Below are positions 46,205-55,099 of a DNA stretch of 64,000 nucleotides, one piece after another. The stretch comes from Bradyrhizobium commune. Lineage in GTDB: Bacteria; Pseudomonadota; Alphaproteobacteria; Rhizobiales; Xanthobacteraceae. The position numbers were made by a program, and so were the translations under genes. The notes below the pieces were generated by a model, which made no database searches, was not told the DNA's origin, and worked only from the letters and a program-made list of their open reading frames with translations. The DNA lies in NCBI RefSeq assembly GCF_015624505.1, contig NZ_CP061379.1:2852001-2916000 (forward strand), written 5' to 3'. Every line of letters begins with the position of its first letter. The first letter of the stretch is position 1.

Positions 46205-47815
46205 ATGTTCCACTTGATGCGCCGGGGGCGTCGCGCGTTCGCCTCCAAACTTGCGCTGTCGGTCGTCGCGCTCTCGACGGCGCTGGCCTCGCCAGTGCTT
46301 GCGGCCGGCAAGACCATCACCGCGGTGATGCATTCGGATCTTCGCATTATCGATCCGATCTTCACCACCGCCTACATCACGCGTGACCATGGCTACATGG
46401 TTTACGACACGTTGATCACGACGGATGCGAACTTCAAGATCCAGCCGCAGATGGCCGACTGGAAGATCTCCGATGACAAGCTGACCTACACCTTCACGCT
46501 GCGTGACGGCCTGAAATGGCATGACGGCACGCCGGTGACCGCGGAGGACTGTGTCGCCTCGCTGAAGCGCTGGGCCGCCGTCGACGGCATGGGCCAGCAG
46601 ATGATGACCTTCACCGCCAGCATCGAGGCGACCGACCCCAAGACCGTCACGCTGAAGCTGAAGGAGCCCTACGCCCTGGTGCTGGAATCGATCGGCAAGC
46701 CGTCCTCGCGCGTGCCCTTCATGATGCCGAAGCGCCTGGCTGAGACGCCGCCGGACAAGCAGATCCCCGAGCAGATCGGCTCCGGTCCCTTCAAGTTCGT
46801 GCAGGGCGAATTCCAGCCCGGCGTCAAGGCGGTCTATGTCAAGAACACCGACTATGTGCCGCGCAAGGAGCCGGCGAGCTGGACCGCCGGCGGCAAGGTC
46901 GTGAAGGTCGACCGCGTCGAGTGGATCACCATGCCGGACTCGCAGACCGCGGTGAACGCGCTGCAATCGGGCGACATCGACTTCATGGAAGTGCCGCCGT
47001 GGGATCTGCTGCCGGTGCTTGAAGGCAATCCCGACCTCAAGGTCGAGACGCTGAACAAGTTCGGCTACCAGACGCTCGGTCGCATGAACTTCCTCTATCC
47101 GCCGTTCGACAATCAGAAGATCCGTCGTGCAGCGATGCTCGCGATGAACCAGAAGGACGTGCTCGACGCGCTGGTCGGCAATCCTAAATACTACAAGATC
47201 TGCGGCGCCTTCTTCATCTGCGACACGCCGTTCGCGACCGACGTCGGCTCGGAAACCCTGATCAAGGGCAACGGCATGGCGGAAGCCAAGAAGCTGCTGG
47301 CCGAGTCGGGCTATGACGGCACCCCCGTCGTCGTCATGGTGCCCGGCGACGTCGTGACGCTGAAGGCGCAACCGACCGTCGCGGTGCAGGCGCTCCGCGA
47401 GGCCGGCTTCAAGGTCGATGCGCAAGCGACCGACTGGCAGACGGTGGTGAGCCGTCGCGCCAGCCAGAAGCCCCCGAAGGAGGGCGGCTGGAACATGTTC
47501 TTCACCAACTGGGTCAGCGCCGACGTGTCCAACCCGATCTCCAACCTCTCGATCGGCGGCCAGGGCAAGAAGGGCGGCTGGTTCGGCTGGGCGGAAGACG
47601 CCAAGATCGAGAAGCTCAAGGACGACTTCGTCCGCGCCGCCTCGCTCGACGATCAGAAGAAGATCGCGACGGAGATCCAGAAGGAAGCCTACGATCAGGT
47701 GATCTACATCCCGCTCGGCCAGTACCTGGCGCCGAGCGCGTGGCGGAAGTCGCTGACCGGCGTGCTCGACGGTCCCGCGACACCGGTGTTCTGGAACATC
47801 GACAAGTCGGAGTAA
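46205..47815 (+). CDS. Peptide ABC transporter solute-binding protein, copy 1
   Basis: 536 residues. A Sec signal peptide ends near residue 30 (ASPVLAAG). SBP family 5 marks include YMVYDTLITTDANFKIQPQM and YTFTLRDGLKWHDGTPVTAE. Cys113-type and Cys332/337-type cysteines are shared with copy 2. It is the periplasmic receptor for the minus-strand permease operon. AGGAG precedes the ATG (about 46191-46195). Copy 2 follows 86 bp downstream, almost the same in sequence, and both are followed by a GCGCCGCTG hairpin. Confidence 0.94.
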   Translation: MFHLMRRGRRAFASKLALSVVALSTALASPVLAAGKTITAVMHSDLRIIDPIFTTAYITRDHGYMVYDTLITTDANFKIQPQMADWKISDDKLTYTFTLRDGLKWHDGTPVTAEDCVASLKRWAAVDGMGQQMMTFTASIEATDPKTVTLKLKEPYALVLESIGKPSSRVPFMMPKRLAETPPDKQIPEQIGSGPFKFVQGEFQPGVKAVYVKNTDYVPRKEPASWTAGGKVVKVDRVEWITMPDSQTAVNALQSGDIDFMEVPPWDLLPVLEGNPDLKVETLNKFGYQTLGRMNFLYPPFDNQKIRRAAMLAMNQKDVLDALVGNPKYYKICGAFFICDTPFATDVGSETLIKGNGMAEAKKLLAESGYDGTPVVVMVPGDVVTLKAQPTVAVQALREAGFKVDAQATDWQTVVSRRASQKPPKEGGWNMFFTNWVSADVSNPISNLSIGGQGKKGGWFGWAEDAKIEKLKDDFVRAASLDDQKKIATEIQKEAYDQVIYIPLGQYLAPSAWRKSLTGVLDGPATPVFWNIDKSE

Positions 47816-47848
47816 CGGGAGAAGGCTTTTCGTCCCGACCATCATGCG

Positions 47849-47870
47849 GCGCCGCTGTCATCAGCGGCGC
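47849..47870 (+). other. GCGCCGCTG hairpin after copy 1
   Basis: GCGCCGCTG (47849-47857), TCAT, CAGCGGCGC (47862-47870): a perfect 9-bp stem with a 4-nt loop and no T-tract. A near-identical hairpin is at 49631-49654 after copy 2. It may stabilise upstream mRNA or act as a partial terminator. Confidence 0.75.
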
Positions 47871-47901
47871 TGCTCGCCAGCCGCTCGCCAGGAGAACTTC
47901 A

Positions 47902-49524
47902 ATGTTCCAACTCATGCGCCGGGGGCGTCGGTCGTTCGCCTCCACACTCGCACTTTCGGTCTCCGCGCTTTCAGTCCTGGCGCTTTCGGCGCTGGCCTCG
48001 CCAGTTCTTGCCGCGGGCAAGACCATCAGCGCCGTCATGCATTCGGATCTGCGAATCCTCGATCCGATCTTCACCAGCGCCTATATCGCTCGTGATCATG
48101 GCTACATGGTCTACGACACGCTGATCGCGACGGATTCGAACTTCAAGATCCAGCCGCAGATGGCGGATTGGAAGATTTCCGACGACAAGCTGACCTACAC
48201 CTTCACGCTGCGCGATGGTCTGAAGTGGCATGATGGTACGCCGGTCACCGCGGAGGATTGCGTTGCCTCGCTCAAGCGCTGGGCCGCGGTCGATAGCATG
48301 GGGCAGCAGATGATGCTGTTCACGGCGAGCATCGAGGCGACCGACCCCAAGACCATCACGCTGAAGCTGAAGGAGCCGTACGCGCTCGTGCTGGAATCGA
48401 TCGGCAAGCCGTCCTCGCGGGTCGCTTTCATGATGCCGAAGCGTCTTGCCGAGACGCCGGTGGACAAGCAAATCCCCGAGCAGATCGGCTCCGGCCCCTT
48501 CAAATTCGTGCAGAATGAATTCCAGCCCGGGGTAAAGTCGGTCTACGTCAAGAACACCGACTACGTGCCGCGCAACGAGCCGGCGAGCTGGACTGCCGGC
48601 GGCAAGGTGGTGAAGGTCGACCGGGTCGAATGGATTACGATGCCGGACGCGCAGACGGCGTTGAACGCGCTGCAGTCGGGCGACATCGATTTCATGGAAA
48701 TTCCCGCCATCGAAATGTTGCCCACCATTGAAGCCGACAAGGAGCTCAAGCTCGAGATCCTGAACAAGTTTGGATTCCAGACAGGCGCACGGATGAACTT
48801 CCTCCATCCGCCATTCGACAACGTCAAGGTCCGCCGCGCAGCCCTCCTGGCGGTCAACCAGAAGGACGTGCTCGATGCGCTGATCGGCAATCCCAAGTAC
48901 TACAAGACTTGCGCCGCGATCTTCATCTGCGACACACCGTTTGCGACAGAGATTGGCGGTGAGACCCTTGCGAAGGGCGGCGACATGGCTGCGGCCAAGA
49001 AGGCGCTCGCCGAGTCCGGCTACGACGGGACACCCGTCGTGCTTATGGCGCCGGGCGACGTGCTGACGCTGAAGGCTCAGCCGATCGTGGTGGCCCAGCA
49101 ACTGCGCGAAGCCGGCTTCAAGGTCGATCTGCAGGCGACCGACTGGCAGACGGTGGTGAGCCGGCGCGCCAGCCAGAAGCCCCCGAAGGAGGGCGGCTGG
49201 AACATGTTCATCACGAACTGGGTCAGTGCCGACGTGTCCAACCCGATCTCCAACATCGCTGTCGGCGGCCTGGGCAAGAAGGGCGGTTGGTTCGGCTGGG
49301 CGGAGGATGCCAAGGTCGAGCAGCTCAAGGACGCCTTCGTTCGCGCGGCCTCGGCGGAGGATCAGAAGAAGATCGCGACCGAGATCCAGCAGGAGGCCTA
49401 CGACCAGGTGCTCTACATGCCGCTCGGTCAGTATCAGTCGCCGAGCGCGTGGCGGAAGTCGCTGAGCGGTGTGATCGACGGCCCGGCGACCCCGGTGTTC
49501 TGGAACATCGACAAGTCGGAGTGA
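47902..49524 (+). CDS. Peptide ABC transporter solute-binding protein, copy 2
   Basis: 540 residues from the ATG at 47902, with AGGAGAAC upstream. It matches copy 1 over its whole length, from MFQLMRRGRRSFAST to the identical end PATPVFWNIDKSE. The signal peptide has a small insertion (SALSVLALSALAS). Differences cluster near residues 260-300 (IPAIEMLPTIEADKELKLEI replaces a WDLLPVLEGNPDLKVE-type stretch), likely within the ligand cleft. Duplicate receptors with divergent pockets would widen the range of peptides taken up. Confidence 0.94.
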   Translation: MFQLMRRGRRSFASTLALSVSALSVLALSALASPVLAAGKTISAVMHSDLRILDPIFTSAYIARDHGYMVYDTLIATDSNFKIQPQMADWKISDDKLTYTFTLRDGLKWHDGTPVTAEDCVASLKRWAAVDSMGQQMMLFTASIEATDPKTITLKLKEPYALVLESIGKPSSRVAFMMPKRLAETPVDKQIPEQIGSGPFKFVQNEFQPGVKSVYVKNTDYVPRNEPASWTAGGKVVKVDRVEWITMPDAQTALNALQSGDIDFMEIPAIEMLPTIEADKELKLEILNKFGFQTGARMNFLHPPFDNVKVRRAALLAVNQKDVLDALIGNPKYYKTCAAIFICDTPFATEIGGETLAKGGDMAAAKKALAESGYDGTPVVLMAPGDVLTLKAQPIVVAQQLREAGFKVDLQATDWQTVVSRRASQKPPKEGGWNMFITNWVSADVSNPISNIAVGGLGKKGGWFGWAEDAKVEQLKDAFVRAASAEDQKKIATEIQQEAYDQVLYMPLGQYQSPSAWRKSLSGVIDGPATPVFWNIDKSE

Positions 49525-49586
49525 GGCAAGCCTGGATTGAGGCAAGCCTGGATTGAGGCAAGCCTAGATCGAGGCAAGCCTAGATC
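49523..49586. repeat. Four 16-bp tandem repeats in the 3' UTR
   Basis: GAGGCAAGCCTGGATT occurs twice, then GAGGCAAGCCTAGATC twice, without gaps. The first unit starts within the TGA stop codon of the binding protein. The two-by-two pattern suggests stepwise slippage expansion. Confidence 0.9.
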
Positions 49587-49630
49587 GAGAGAAGGGTGCA
49601 TCCTGCACCTTTCGTCCCGTTCACCACGCG

Positions 49631-49654
49631 GCGCCGCTGTCATCAGTGGCGCCG
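49631..49654 (+). other. GGCGCCGCTG hairpin after copy 2
   Basis: GGCGCCGCTG (49631-49640), TCAT, CAGTGGCGCC (49645-49654), with one G-T pair. It is preceded by CGTCCC as at 47834, so the 3' untranslated region was duplicated together with the gene. Confidence 0.75.
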
Positions 49655-49834
49655 TTGTCCTTTGCCGGCCCTGCTTCGGCGAAAAGGCCGGGAGCTTTTA
49701 ACCCTTCCAGTTTCGAATTGTTGCTATTTGTTTCCGATCTGAAATAGATGGTTCGTCTTCGAGCATCACTTTCCCTTTCTCGATTTGAATCCCTCGATTT
49801 GATTCCCTTGCCGATCGATTTTGCATTCCAGGCG

Positions 49835-51433
49835 ATGGCCGAACGTTCCGACCGCGCGCCGGCGCGCTGGCGGAAGCCGTTGCTGCGTTGGCTCGACGGC
49901 GTGGAGGCGGGCTGGGGCGTGCCGCTTCTCATTGCGTGCTTCGTCGCGATCTGGACGCTGTATCTGGCCGTCGCCTATGCCGGCGGCGGCCTGCATCCCG
50001 ATACGCTCGAGGCCTGGACCCTGGGGCGGAATTTCGCCTGGGGCTATCACAAGCATCCGCCACTGATGGGCTGGGTTGCCGCCAGCTGGACCGCCATTTT
50101 CCCGATCAGCGACTGGTCGCTGCAATTGATGGCGATGGCGAATGCGGGGCTCGCGCTGGTCTTCGTCGATCTGGTCTCGCGGCAATTCGTCACCGGGCAT
50201 AAGCGCATCCTGGTGCTGCTGCTGCTGATGCTGACGCCGGCCTATCAATTCCACGCGCAGCGCTTCAACGCCAATTCGGTCCTGCTCGCGACCTGGCCGC
50301 TCGCGACCTGGTGCTTTCTGCGTGCGTTCGAGACTCGCAACACGTTCTGGGCCGTCGCGGCGGGATGCGCCACCGCGCTGGCGATGGCCGGCAAGTATTA
50401 TTCGGTCTTCCTGGTCGCGAGCTTTGCCTTTGCCGCGCTGGCGCATCCGGCGCGACGCGCCTATTTCACCTCCGCTTCGCCCTGGATCTCGGTCGTCACC
50501 GGGCTCGCGGTGCTGTCGCCGCACCTCTACTGGCTCGCAACCACGGGCGCGTCGACCTTCAGCTATGCGCTGGTCCACGCCAACGGCAATACCATCGGCT
50601 CGCTCGGCGAGGCGAAGAACTTCGTGCTGGGACTGGGGGCGGCGATCGGCGTCTCGGCTGTCCTCTGGGTGTTCATTGCGGGGGCGCGCCTCAGGCAGCT
50701 TCCGGCCGACTTCGCCGCGATGAGCCCGGGCCTGCGGCTTCTGTTCTACGTTGCCATCGGCACGATCGTGCTGCCGGTCCTGACGTCGCTCGCGATGGGC
50801 ACCGATCTGCCGTCGCTATGGGCCTTGCAGGGGCTGTTCCTGTTCGTCGTGCTCATCGTGTGCGGCGCGCGCTACCCGGTCGAGCGCTTCTACACCGTCA
50901 ACGTCACCGTAATCGCGGCTGGAGTCGCGCTCGCCGCCGTCCTGGTCGCAGCGCCGATCCACGCCGTCTACCGCAACATCCACGGCTACGAGGAGGGGCG
51001 GAATTTCTACGGGCTGGCCGCGAACGAGCTCACGCGACAATGGCGCGAATTGACCGGCGAGCCGCTCGGCGCCGTCAGTGGCGACGATTCACTCGCTTTC
51101 GCCACGGCCTTCTACAGTCCGGATCATCCGCATTATGCGCGACCGTTCGAGTACCAATACAGATGGGGGGTGCCGCGCAAGACCACGCTCGAGCGTGGCT
51201 GGGCTGCGCTCTGCTTCCTCGACCAGGATGATTGCGGCCGATGGATGGAAGGGGTGTCCTCGCGCGCTGGCAATTATGTCAGGCGGCAGTTCACCGTGCA
51301 GGCATCGCTGTGGGGACGGCCCGGCGTGACGCGGGATGTGGTCGTGCTGATGGTGCCGCCGCGTGCGAGCGATGGCGCATGGCCCGAAAGCGCCGCGCAG
51401 GATTTCAGCGCGAGCAAGCGCGGTCCGGAGTAA
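49835..51433 (+). CDS. GT39 / PMT_2-like membrane glycosyltransferase
   Basis: 532 residues from the ATG at 49835; an ATG at 49748 is in frame but the bases between are AT-rich and unlike coding sequence here. The first loop has LHPDTLEAWTLGRNFAWGYH followed by KHPPLMGW, the same D-E and HPP pattern as the gene at 946. About nine hydrophobic segments follow, then a soluble C-terminus. It should transfer a sugar from a polyprenyl-phosphate donor at the periplasmic face. The region 49590-49834 upstream holds the hairpin at 49631 and otherwise nothing recognised. Confidence 0.85.
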   Translation: MAERSDRAPARWRKPLLRWLDGVEAGWGVPLLIACFVAIWTLYLAVAYAGGGLHPDTLEAWTLGRNFAWGYHKHPPLMGWVAASWTAIFPISDWSLQLMAMANAGLALVFVDLVSRQFVTGHKRILVLLLLMLTPAYQFHAQRFNANSVLLATWPLATWCFLRAFETRNTFWAVAAGCATALAMAGKYYSVFLVASFAFAALAHPARRAYFTSASPWISVVTGLAVLSPHLYWLATTGASTFSYALVHANGNTIGSLGEAKNFVLGLGAAIGVSAVLWVFIAGARLRQLPADFAAMSPGLRLLFYVAIGTIVLPVLTSLAMGTDLPSLWALQGLFLFVVLIVCGARYPVERFYTVNVTVIAAGVALAAVLVAAPIHAVYRNIHGYEEGRNFYGLAANELTRQWRELTGEPLGAVSGDDSLAFATAFYSPDHPHYARPFEYQYRWGVPRKTTLERGWAALCFLDQDDCGRWMEGVSSRAGNYVRRQFTVQASLWGRPGVTRDVVVLMVPPRASDGAWPESAAQDFSASKRGPE

Positions 51434-51470
51434 CGCGTCTCTCAGCAGTGGCTGTCGCGCAGGCGCTCGA

Positions 51471-51490
51471 GCCCTTCGCTTGCGAAGGGC
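51471..51490. other. GCCCTTCGC stem-loop
   Basis: GCCCTTCGC (51471-51479), TT, GCGAAGGGC (51482-51490): a perfect 9-bp stem in the gap between convergent genes. No T-tract follows. It may still mark the transcript ends. Confidence 0.55.
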
Positions 51491-51636
51491 GCGGTGAACG
51501 CGGCTTGCGCGGGGCGCGGCTCCGAACGTTCCGTTTCGGTCCGTTCAGAGGCGTGTTGATCTTCGCGACGTTCCGGTTCCATTGAGGCGGCCTCTCGAAT
51601 TGCTGCAAGACAACATCGAGAAGCCTGCGAGGTTCC

Positions 51637-52896
51637 TCACACGATGGGGCGATGATGCGGCTTGAACAGCCGTCCCTTCTCCACCACCAGCACGATCGCG
51701 AGCGCTGCGAGCGTCGACAGGAAGAAGCCTGTCGAGAACGGCAGCAGCGTGCCGTCAAAGCTCTGGCCGATGGCGGTGCCGACGGCGATGCCGATCAGGG
51801 TCGTGATCGAGCCGTAGAGCGAGGAGGCGGTGCCGGCGATGTGGCCCTGCGGCTCCATTGCAAGCGCGGTGAAATTCGCAACCATCATGCCGAACGAGAA
51901 CATCATCAGCGCCGACAGCGCCATGAACAAGGCGAGCGGCAGCATGCCGAGCGTTTCCGTCAGCAGCATCACGCCGGCCACGACGGTGTAGAGCGTGAGC
52001 GCGCCGTGCGAGATCACCCGCATGCCGAGCCGTCCGACCAGTTTTGCGTTGAGGAAGCCGGCAACGGCGGTGCCGGCCGCAATCGCGGCAAAGGCGAGCG
52101 GGAAGTAATGGCCGAGATGATAGATGCCGGTGAAGACCTGCTGCGCGGAAAACACGTAGGCGAACAGCGCACCCATGACGCTGCCGGCCGCGAGGGCATA
52201 ACCGATGGTCTGGCGGTTGGTCACGGTCTGCCAATAAGCCGCGAGCACGTCGGCCGGCGCCAGCGACCTGCGCTCGGATTCAGGCAAAGTCTCCGGCAGC
52301 CGCCACACGCTCCAGGCCAGCGCGAGCAGGCCGTAGAGCATCAGCACGACGAAGATGCCGCGCCATTGCGTCACCAGCAGCACCGCCTGTCCGAACGACG
52401 GCGCGATCACGGGCACGGCGATGAAGATCATCATCGCCAGCGACATCACGCTCGCCATGCGGCGGCCGACATAGCAGTCGCGGACGATCGAGGTCGCGAT
52501 GACGCGCGTCGCCGAGGTGCCGAAGCCTTGCAGTGCGCGCGCCAGCAGCAGCGTCTCGAACGAGGGCGCGGCGACCGCGAGCACGCTCGCGACCGCATAA
52601 ACCGCCATGCCACCGAGCAGCACCGGCCGCCGTCCGAACCGGTCGGACAGCGGGCCCATGATGAACTGGCCGGCGCCGAAGCCGATCAGGAAGGTCGACA
52701 GCACGAGCTGGAGATGGTTGGCGACGGGAATGTTGAAGGCTGCCCCGATATTGGGCAGCGCCGGCAGCATCATGTCCATGGCGAGCGGATTCAGCGCCAT
52801 GATGGACGCGATCACGATGACGAATTCGGGGAAACCCATCGGACGGTGTCCGGCGGACACCCAATCGTCGGCATTGACGTCGGACAAGAAGCTCAC
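51637..52896 (-). CDS. Bcr/CflA-type multidrug efflux MFS transporter
   Basis: 419 residues from a GTG start; the ATG at 52839 is an alternative. Twelve hydrophobic segments. The DHA1 marks are MALNPLAMDMMLPALPNIGA (about 34-53) and motif A MGPLSDRFGRRPVLLGG (about 80-96), and motif C-like GFGTSATRVIATSIVRD. It probably expels drugs or metabolites by proton antiport. It is flanked by glycosyltransferase genes with no obvious functional link. Confidence 0.88.
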   Translation of the reverse strand: MSFLSDVNADDWVSAGHRPMGFPEFVIVIASIMALNPLAMDMMLPALPNIGAAFNIPVANHLQLVLSTFLIGFGAGQFIMGPLSDRFGRRPVLLGGMAVYAVASVLAVAAPSFETLLLARALQGFGTSATRVIATSIVRDCYVGRRMASVMSLAMMIFIAVPVIAPSFGQAVLLVTQWRGIFVVLMLYGLLALAWSVWRLPETLPESERRSLAPADVLAAYWQTVTNRQTIGYALAAGSVMGALFAYVFSAQQVFTGIYHLGHYFPLAFAAIAAGTAVAGFLNAKLVGRLGMRVISHGALTLYTVVAGVMLLTETLGMLPLALFMALSALMMFSFGMMVANFTALAMEPQGHIAGTASSLYGSITTLIGIAVGTAIGQSFDGTLLPFSTGFFLSTLAALAIVLVVEKGRLFKPHHRPIV

Positions 52897-53073
52897 CTCT
52901 GATTTCAGAGGCCATATCTAGCGTCCATGCTGCGATGCACAACCCATGTTTTGGGATGGCTGGCAGGCGGGGTGGAGAACGGACAACAATCGGTGAAGGA
53001 GGCGGTGGGCCCGTGATCGCGGCTCGATGGAAACCAGGCATTCACCATACGGCCGTTGCCCTTGGCTGCCGAG

Positions 53074-54483
53074 ATGAAACGGAAACGCATCCTGTCCATT
53101 GTGCGGCGGTTGCGCCGCGTTGGCGGCACCAGGTCCGCGCAAACAAGGTATCCGCTTGTGTCCGACGTCTCAGGTACAGCTCGATGGTGGGGGCCGTCGG
53201 CCGATTTCGGCGCGACGCGAAACACCTGGCTTGCCTGCCTGATCGCGCTTGTGGCGCTGCTGGTGCTCGGCAATCTCGCCAACGACACTGCGCTCGATGT
53301 GCGATATGGCTGGGACGTTCGCGTCAATTGCGCCGCGGTCGATGCGCATGTCGACGGGCTCGATCCTTATTTCGTGAAGAATCTGAAGGGCACCAAGCTC
53401 TCTTATCCCTATCTGCCGGTGACGCTCGATGCCTTCCGTCCGCTGTGTGCGGGCGGCTTTCTGGTCGGCCACCACAGAGCCGTCTTTCTCGTCCTCGCCG
53501 GGCTGTGCGGCCTGCTGTTGCCCGGTCTCGGCCGGCCGCGCAATCTGCGCGACGTCGCGCTCCGCGCGCTCTGCGCGTTCGGCGCCTTCGTCGGCTTCGA
53601 GTGGGTGCTGGCCTCGGGCAATTTTGCCATCCTGAGCGGCGTGCTGACCGCCGCCGCGCTTGCGCTGCTGCTTCGCCCCGAAGGACCTGACGCGCCGCGT
53701 GTCGCGGGGGCCGCGTTGCTCGGTCTCGTGATGTCGTTCAAGCTGGTGTTCTGCCCGGTGCTCGCTGCGCTCTATCTGCTGCCGCTGCCGCGCCGGAAAA
53801 AACTCGCCCTGCTGATGGTCGCGGGCGTCAGCTTCGTGCTCCCGATCCTGATCTCGGTCGTGTTCTATCCAGACCTATTCCGGAGCTGGTTGCTCGCGCT
53901 CAGCGGAGGCATCCCCGATCAGCATTCGGTCCAGATCGAGGAGACCAATCCGTCGCTGCTGCTGCTGGCGCAAAGCGTCGTGGACCACCTCAAGCTTCCC
54001 GACAGCAAGCCGATCGTGTTCGCGATCTATGCGCTGTCGGCGTGTGCCTTCGTGCTGGTGCCGCTCGGCCGGTCGCTGCTGCGCCGGATCGGCACCGGCG
54101 AGGGATCGTTGCTGGCGCGCCTCGACCGCTGGCTGATCGATCATCCGCAGGCGGCGATGCGCGTCACCGTGCTCGCGATGTGCGGCCTCTATCTCTGCTC
54201 GCCGCGCCTGAAGGAATACGCCTTCCTCGAGCTCGCGGTCTACGCCGCCGTCCTCATCGTCGATCTTCCGGCCGCAGCCCTCGCAGTCGTCCTGACCATC
54301 GGCGTCGCCGTGCCCACGCTCGTCTCGCTCACGGGGATGATGATCGAGGGCAGCTTCGTCCAGATCGCAGTCGCACTGGTGTGCTTCTGGGTGATGTTGC
54401 GGGCGCAGTTCACCCCGTCGGCTCAGGTGGTGCGGGCAGCCGGGGTCGAACCGGCACAGCGCTTGCGCACCGAGGGATTTTAA
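53074..54483 (+). CDS. GT87-like (DUF2029) membrane glycosyltransferase
   Basis: 469 residues from the ATG at 53074; a TTG at 53056 is also in frame. Eight or more hydrophobic segments are visible. YGWDVRVNCAAVDAHVDGLD followed by PYF, with an Asp in the first loop, and LKLPDSK then SPRLKEYAF are typical of polyprenyl-phosphate-mannose transferases of GT87. The last 16 residues, starting RAAGVEPAQRL, are simply the antisense reading of a tRNA-Leu gene and the stop codon falls in the tRNA anticodon loop. The natural C-terminus may thus be accidental or the gene was truncated by insertion next to the tRNA. Confidence 0.8.
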   Translation: MKRKRILSIVRRLRRVGGTRSAQTRYPLVSDVSGTARWWGPSADFGATRNTWLACLIALVALLVLGNLANDTALDVRYGWDVRVNCAAVDAHVDGLDPYFVKNLKGTKLSYPYLPVTLDAFRPLCAGGFLVGHHRAVFLVLAGLCGLLLPGLGRPRNLRDVALRALCAFGAFVGFEWVLASGNFAILSGVLTAAALALLLRPEGPDAPRVAGAALLGLVMSFKLVFCPVLAALYLLPLPRRKKLALLMVAGVSFVLPILISVVFYPDLFRSWLLALSGGIPDQHSVQIEETNPSLLLLAQSVVDHLKLPDSKPIVFAIYALSACAFVLVPLGRSLLRRIGTGEGSLLARLDRWLIDHPQAAMRVTVLAMCGLYLCSPRLKEYAFLELAVYAAVLIVDLPAAALAVVLTIGVAVPTLVSLTGMMIEGSFVQIAVALVCFWVMLRAQFTPSAQVVRAAGVEPAQRLRTEGF

Positions 54484-54516
54484 GTCCCTTGCGTCTACCA
54501 ATTCCGCCATGCCCGC
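54428..54516 (-). tRNA. tRNA-Leu (anticodon UAA)
   Basis: Read on the minus strand, GCGGGCATGGCGGAATTGGT begins the molecule, with acceptor pairing GCGGGCA to TGCCCGC. The anticodon arm is AGGGA-CTTAAAA-TCCCT, giving UAA. A long variable arm (CGGTGCGCAAGCGCTG) is as expected for class II leucine tRNA, and GGTTCGACCCC is the T arm. Discriminator A and an encoded CCA end it (54428-54430). Confidence 0.95.
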
Positions 54517-54688
54517 TTGATCCAACGAGATCAAACACTTAAACCGCCTGTCCGGCCGTCTGGAATTGGCGTCTCGTGGCCGGGCAGGGGTTCTTCCTTA
54601 AGCGAGCCGGCGGCACAAGGCAAAGCCTCAATCCGGACATCTGGCCCTGCTTTAGGCATTCTCAATTCACGGGGACTATTCATCCGGC

Positions 54689-55099
54689 ATGGCTGTTTCG
54701 CTTTCCTCCTCCCTGCGCGCGTGCTCTGCGGCTGCCGCGCTGCTCGCGGCCGGTGTCGCGCTGTCCGGCTGCGCCGGCATGAGCGAGACGGTCGCTCCGG
54801 CCTTTGCCGATCCGGCCAAGTACGAATTGTATGACTGCAAGCAGCTCGAGGGCGAGCGCAAGTCGCTCGCCAACCGCACCGCGGAGTTGCAGAAGCTGAT
54901 GGACAAGGCGGAGACGGGGGCCGGCGGCGCTGTCGTGTCCGAGCTCGCCTATCGCAACGACTATGTCGCGGTGCGCGGTTCGGCGCAGCTGGCCGAAGAC
55001 GCCTGGCGCCGCAACAAGTGCCGGGACACGCCGCCCAATGCACCGCCGCAGGCCACCGCGCCACAGCGGCCGGACATCAAGCCCGCGCCGAAGCGCTAG
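54689..55099 (+). CDS. Putative lipoprotein with coiled-coil-like helix
   Basis: 136 residues. The lipobox is VALSGC with the acylated Cys at about 28 after a hydrophobic signal (AAAALLAAG). The mature part has YDCKQLEGERKSLANRTAEL followed by QKLMDKAETG, a charged amphipathic helix, then a Pro-rich tail (PNAPPQATAPQRP). Similar small lipoproteins are frequent in Bradyrhizobium; function unknown. It is convergent with the flavin monooxygenase gene, overlapping by four bases at the stops. Confidence 0.8.
   Translation: MAVSLSSSLRACSAAAALLAAGVALSGCAGMSETVAPAFADPAKYELYDCKQLEGERKSLANRTAELQKLMDKAETGAGGAVVSELAYRNDYVAVRGSAQLAEDAWRRNKCRDTPPNAPPQATAPQRPDIKPAPKR

Noticed and set aside
46184..47845. 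Long minus-strand frames opposite each binding protein gene (also 47971-49545).
   Set aside because: They mirror codon bias of the real genes and both repeat because the genes are duplicates; no start signal or motif.
47849..47870. Hairpin after the first binding protein as a Rho-independent terminator.
   Set aside because: There is no T-tract, and the second copy must be transcribed from here or its own promoter; kept only as a stem-loop.
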